The notes under the pieces: generated by a model
Told to the model about the DNA's origin: nothing
Database searches by the model: none
The model's input: only the letters and a program-made list of their open reading frames with translations
Part shown: in pieces, positions 31,403 to 35,060 of the stretch
Layout of the letters: each line of letters starts with the position of its first letter
Position numbering within the stretch: position 1 is the stretch's first letter
From: JBGAPI01 sp044221335
GTDB taxonomy: Bacteria > Pseudomonadota > Gammaproteobacteria > Xanthomonadales > Ahniellaceae
DNA length: 35,060 nucleotides
Direction of reading: 5' to 3'
Assembly: GCA_044221335.1 (NCBI GenBank)
Contig: JBGAPI010000056.1
Span: 1 to 35,060, forward strand
Position numbers and translations under genes: made by a program

Positions 31403-32755
31403 TTGTGGTCGTGCGCCGCAGCCGCGGCGGAGGTCGCCCCGCCGGACACGCCCGCCGGACACGCCCTCGGCGAGTGGCTGGTGGCGGTCAATTCGCATGA
31501 CCGGGCGACGGTCGTGGCCTACGACGCGCACTTCCAGCAAGCCGAGAAGAAGCCGGAGCGCTTCCTCGAGCTCCATGAGCAGACCGGCGGCTTTACGCTG
31601 GTCCGGGTCGAGAAGAGCGAGCCGCTCGCGGTGACGGTACTGCTGCAGGAGAAGGGTGCGGAAGGCATGTGGCGCTTCACGCTCGCCCTCAGCGAGGCGG
31701 ACGCGCCGAAGATCGCCGGCGCCCAGCTCGGCCCGATCGAGACGCCGCCCGACCTCGCCCCGCGGCGGATGAGCGAAGCCGAGGCCTTCGCCGCGCTCGA
31801 CACGCTGATCGCGAAGCGGGCTGCCGAGGACGCATTTTCCGGCGTCGTGCTGGTCGCCCACCACGGCAAACCGGTGTTCGAACGCGAGGTCGGGCTGGCC
31901 GACCGCGAGAAGAAGCTCAAGGTCGGGCCCGACACCCGGTTCCGCCTGGGCTCGATGAACAAGATGTTCACCACGGTCGCGGTCCTGCAGCTCATCGAGG
32001 CGGGCAAGCTCGGCCTCGACGATCCGATCGGCAAGGTGCTGACCGATTACCCGAACAAGGACGTCGCCGCGAAGGTGACGATCCGCCATCTGCTCACGCA
32101 CGCCGGCGGCACCGGTGACATCTTCGGACCGGAGTTCGAGGCGCATCGCGCGGAGCTGCGCACGCACGATGACTACGTGAAGCTCTACGGCGAGCGCGCC
32201 CTGGCCTTCGAGCCCGGCTCGAAGCGCGCCTATTCCAACTACGGCTTCATCCTGCTGGGCGCGATCATCGAGAAGCGCTCGGGGATGAGCTACTACGACT
32301 ACATCGATCGCAAGGTCTACGCACCGGCCGGGATGACGCACAGCGGCTCGTTGCCGGAGCCCACCGCGGTGCCTGCGCGCTCGGTCGGATACATGCAGAA
32401 CGACGCCAGGAAGTGGGTACGCAACGACGAGACCCTGCCCTGGCGCGGCACCTCGGCCGGCGGCGGCTATTCGACCGCGGCGGACCTGCTGCGCTTCGCC
32501 ACCGCGCTGGAGGACGGCAAGCTGGTGTCGAAGGATTCGCTGAAGCTCGCCACCACGGGCACGGGGATCGGCTTCTTCGCCTCCGGCGAGGGGGCGCTCC
32601 ACACCTATGGCCACGCCGGCGGCGCGAACAGAATGAACGGCGACCTGCGCGTCTACCCGGAACTCGGCACCGTGATCATCGCCTTGAGCAACCTCGATCC
32701 ACCGGCGGCGGAGCGGCTGTCCGACTTCTATTCCCGGAGGATGCCGGTTCGATAG
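31403..32755 (+). CDS. Serine hydrolase, beta-lactamase/class C family; 5' end disrupted
   Basis: The open frame from TTG 31403 is 450 residues. An N-terminal part of unknown fold (about 15-115) precedes a beta-lactamase-type domain: S184-M-N-K187 (SxxK) in LGSMNKMFT, the Tyr motif YSN in AYSNYGF (about 275), and HAGGANRMNG (about 404) in place of the KTG box. Such enzymes are periplasmic esterases or peptidases. The better start would be ATG at 31373, with GGGAGA 5 nt upstream, but its sixth codon is TGA (31388-31390). Read through, the product would begin MRRITxALLTLWSCAAAAA, a normal signal peptide. TTG 31403 would lose most of it. It may be a recent pseudogene, or the TGA may be an error. 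Confidence 0.75.
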   Translation: MWSCAAAAAEVAPPDTPAGHALGEWLVAVNSHDRATVVAYDAHFQQAEKKPERFLELHEQTGGFTLVRVEKSEPLAVTVLLQEKGAEGMWRFTLALSEADAPKIAGAQLGPIETPPDLAPRRMSEAEAFAALDTLIAKRAAEDAFSGVVLVAHHGKPVFEREVGLADREKKLKVGPDTRFRLGSMNKMFTTVAVLQLIEAGKLGLDDPIGKVLTDYPNKDVAAKVTIRHLLTHAGGTGDIFGPEFEAHRAELRTHDDYVKLYGERALAFEPGSKRAYSNYGFILLGAIIEKRSGMSYYDYIDRKVYAPAGMTHSGSLPEPTAVPARSVGYMQNDARKWVRNDETLPWRGTSAGGGYSTAADLLRFATALEDGKLVSKDSLKLATTGTGIGFFASGEGALHTYGHAGGANRMNGDLRVYPELGTVIIALSNLDPPAAERLSDFYSRRMPVR

Positions 32756-32863
32756 AGTGACGGCGACCGCCAGCGGCGCAGAGGTCGAGGTTGCGGGGAC
32801 GCCACGCGCCGGCCTCCAGCCGGCGGCGCGCCCATGGTATTTCAGGACAACTCCCGGCGGTGG

Positions 32864-35060
32864 CTACTCGGCGTCGGCCGCCGCGCGCTTGGCGGAGTCG
32901 TAGACCTTCACCTTGACGTGCATGAGCTGGCCGTCAGTGCCGAAGCGCTGCTTCACCCGCACCGGCATCCCGCTGGACAACGAGCTCACCGTCAGCGCGG
33001 TGCGCCCGTCGCCGCGACGGTCGACCAGACGCAACTGGTCGAGGCGCGCGTCGATCACCTGACCATCCGCGAGCACCAGGTGGATCCGGTCGCCGCTGAC
33101 GGTCGCCTGCTGCAGCGTGCCGGCATCGAGCCGCCGCACGCTGTCGCGCTCGACCGCATAAGCGGTGCCGCCCGCCAGCAGGCCGGCGGTCGCAAGGCAG
33201 AAGGCCAGCGCGGACGCCGCGTTGCGGCGCCTCAGACCCAGCAGTCCGCCGATGCCGGCCAGGGCCGCGAGCAGCAGGCCGCCGATCGTGGACAGGGTCG
33301 GGACGTTGGGGTTGTCGTCACTGAGGATGGACACCGTCGTGGTCGCGACGCCACCCAGGGTGGCCCCCCCCTGCGGGTTGGACAGGGTGACGGTGAAGGT
33401 CTCGATCGGCTCGAAGTCGACGTCGTTGATGATCGGCACCACGATGGTCTTGTCGGCACCATCGCCGTCCGCCCAGTTCAAGGTGCCGCTGGTGCTGGTG
33501 AAGTCGACACCGGAGATCGCGGACCCGCCCGCGGTCGCGTAGTTGACCGACACGGCCCCGCCGCTGCCGCCGACGCGACTCACCGTCAGTGTGACCGTGC
33601 CCGCCGCCTCGTTGACGCTCACGCTCGCCACCGACAGCTGCACGCTGCCGGGCGGGTTGACGTCCTCGCTGACGATCGTCACGGTCGCGCTGGTCACTGC
33701 GCCCAGCGTGGCGCCGCCGGTCGGGCCCGACAGCGTCGCGCTGAAGGTCTCGTTCGGCTCGACCGCGGTGTCGTTGATGATCGGCAGGTTCAGCGTCTTC
33801 GCGGCCGCGTCGTTGTCGGCGAAGTTGATGGTGGCCGCGGTCGCCGTGTAGTCGCTGCCCGCCAGGGCCGTGCCGTCCGCAGTGGTGGCACCGACCGAGA
33901 TCGCGCCGTCACTGCCGCCGGTGCGGGTGACGCTGAGCGCCGCAGGGCCGCTCGGTTCATTGACGCTGGCGGTGGCCGACGCGAATTGCACCGTGCCCGG
34001 ATTGAGCTCCACCGCGCCCATGTCGATCCGCCCGCCGCTCACTCGTGCCAGGCCACGCTGATCGACCGCGGGCGGAGCGGCGAACGCCGGATCGCCAGCG
34101 TTCACCGCAGGACTGGTACTCGCGGGCTTCTTCGTCTGGGTGGTGCCGCCGTTGTTCTGCAGCGCACCGAGCTGGGCGTCGACATTGAGCAGGTTGCTGC
34201 CCGGGCCGGCGAGGGTGGCGCTGCCCGGCGACTCGATCAGGGAAAAGCCGACGTCGAAACTGCCGTCGAGATCGTTGTTGCTGCCGGCCGTGTTGTCGCC
34301 GACGATCACGTTGCGAAGGGCCAGCGCAGAGCCGCCGTCGATGCGGATGCCGCCGCCGATGCCCGCCGCGGTGTTGCCGGCGATCGTCGAGTTGCTGACC
34401 GTCAGAAACTGCTGGATGTAGACGAACAGACCACCGCCGTCTCCGGCGGTCGCCCCGTTTCCGGAAATCGTCGAGTCGACGATCGATGCCGGATGGTCGG
34501 TGTTGTAGAGATAGGCGCCACCGCCACCCCGCGCGCTGTTGCCCGAGATGGTGGTCGACTGGATTGCGAGGTCGCCATTGTCGAAGCTGTACAGATAGAC
34601 GCCACCGCCGGTCGTGCCGGCGGTGTTGCCGGAGATCGTGCAAGTGTCGATCACGAAGTTCTGGTCGGGGTCGTACAGGTAGATGCCGCCGCCGGCGCCC
34701 GTGGCGGAATTGCCGGAGATCACGGTGTTCTGGAAGGTGAAGGTGCCGCCGGTGTCCTCGATGTAGACGCCACCGCCGTCGTCGCCCGAGGTATTGCCGC
34801 TCAAGGTCGAATTGCGCACCGTCAGGCTCATGCTGAAGCCGTCGGCCCACAGGCCGCCGCCGTCGCCGGTTGCGGCGTTGCCGCTGATCGCGATGTTGTC
34901 GAGGGTCAGGTTCTCGTCGAGATCGAGGATGCCGGCGCCGATATTCGCCGAGCCACCGGTAACGGTCAGGCCGGAGATCGTCACGTCGAGCGTCGACGCG
35001 CCCGCGTACACGTAGAACACCCGCGAGGCGTTGGTGCCACTGACCGACAGCATCGCCGGC
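32864..35060 (-). CDS. Surface beta-helix/Calx-beta protein with IPTL-CTERM motif (partial)
   Basis: The gene runs off the right end of the window. The visible part, about 731 codons, begins inside a parallel beta-helix of TISGN-type repeats (about 35060-34250). A choice-of-anchor Q domain (LGALQNNGGTTQT, NAGDP, then DMGAVEL) follows. Two Calx-beta domains follow (about 33990-33670 and 33660-33330). NVPTLSTIGG, a hydrophobic helix and LRRR then form an IPTL-CTERM sorting signal at about 33310-33230. That signal is normally the protein end, but here about 120 more residues follow, including a second hydrophobic stretch (ASALAFCLATAGLLAGG, ending TAYA) and a charged beta-rich tail. It is a large exported surface protein. 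Confidence 0.82.
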   Translation of the reverse strand, partial: PAMLSVSGTNASRVFYVYAGASTLDVTISGLTVTGGSANIGAGILDLDENLTLDNIAISGNAATGDGGGLWADGFSMSLTVRNSTLSGNTSGDDGGGVYIEDTGGTFTFQNTVISGNSATGAGGGIYLYDPDQNFVIDTCTISGNTAGTTGGGVYLYSFDNGDLAIQSTTISGNSARGGGGAYLYNTDHPASIVDSTISGNGATAGDGGGLFVYIQQFLTVSNSTIAGNTAAGIGGGIRIDGGSALALRNVIVGDNTAGSNNDLDGSFDVGFSLIESPGSATLAGPGSNLLNVDAQLGALQNNGGTTQTKKPASTSPAVNAGDPAFAAPPAVDQRGLARVSGGRIDMGAVELNPGTVQFASATASVNEPSGPAALSVTRTGGSDGAISVGATTADGTALAGSDYTATAATINFADNDAAAKTLNLPIINDTAVEPNETFSATLSGPTGGATLGAVTSATVTIVSEDVNPPGSVQLSVASVSVNEAAGTVTLTVSRVGGSGGAVSVNYATAGGSAISGVDFTSTSGTLNWADGDGADKTIVVPIINDVDFEPIETFTVTLSNPQGGATLGGVATTTVSILSDDNPNVPTLSTIGGLLLAALAGIGGLLGLRRRNAASALAFCLATAGLLAGGTAYAVERDSVRRLDAGTLQQATVSGDRIHLVLADGQVIDARLDQLRLVDRRGDGRTALTVSSLSSGMPVRVKQRFGTDGQLMHVKVKVYDSAKRAAADAE

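Overview
The window is a G+C-rich chromosomal segment (about two thirds G+C or more by eye) from a Gram-negative bacterium. I place it in the Gammaproteobacteria, probably Lysobacterales/Xanthomonadales. The evidence is an aroQ-accB-accC operon, a Mg-type hemB, a gspA-gspB pair for type II secretion, an oleB-oleC pair (a system best studied in Xanthomonas), an IPTL-CTERM surface protein, and abundant REP-like repeats at gene ends. The genus cannot be fixed from the sequence alone. No tRNA, rRNA, CRISPR array, prophage or insertion sequence is seen.

Layout. 297-2176: a short-chain dehydrogenase and a divergent LysR regulator share a T-N11-A site. 2285-5447: a probable zinc-uptake operon with a Zur-like operator, an outer-membrane barrel protein, a ZnuA-type binding protein and a ZnuB-type permease, but no ATPase. 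5548-7038: an alpha-solenoid (HEAT-like) protein. 7169-9771: oleB and oleC overlap by 4 nt; oleA and oleD are absent. 9996-13823: a PilH-like single-domain response regulator followed by a large membrane hybrid histidine kinase. 13824-14337: non-coding, with a strong terminator and a 32-bp perfect inverted repeat. 14338-16243: LOG-family protein, GNAT acetyltransferase and DUF1697 protein, separated by REP clusters. 16317-17839: an RluA-type pseudouridine synthase overlapping an unknown exported protein. 17932-21085: gspA, gspB and a rhomboid protease in a tight operon. 21353-24653: an ABC ATPase and membrane-fusion lipoprotein without a permease, then a MATE exporter. 24745-28278: hemB converging on aroQ-accB-accC. 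28381-28678: repeats and a terminator. 28711-32755: a large exported protein with three 126-residue PPC-like repeats, divergent from a serine hydrolase whose signal peptide is broken by an in-frame TGA. 32864-35060: the 3' part of a beta-helix/Calx-beta surface protein with an IPTL-CTERM motif that is not at its C-terminus.

The points most worth a second look are these. A repeat family supplies the TAG stop codons of several genes. The IPTL-CTERM motif is internal. An in-frame TGA lies in the signal peptide of the serine hydrolase. A rhomboid protease is tied to type II secretion accessory genes. The ole, zinc and ABC-export loci are each missing partners. Most genes are core or house-keeping. 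I see no convincing wholly new multi-gene system; the oddities are in gene architecture, missing partners and repeats.
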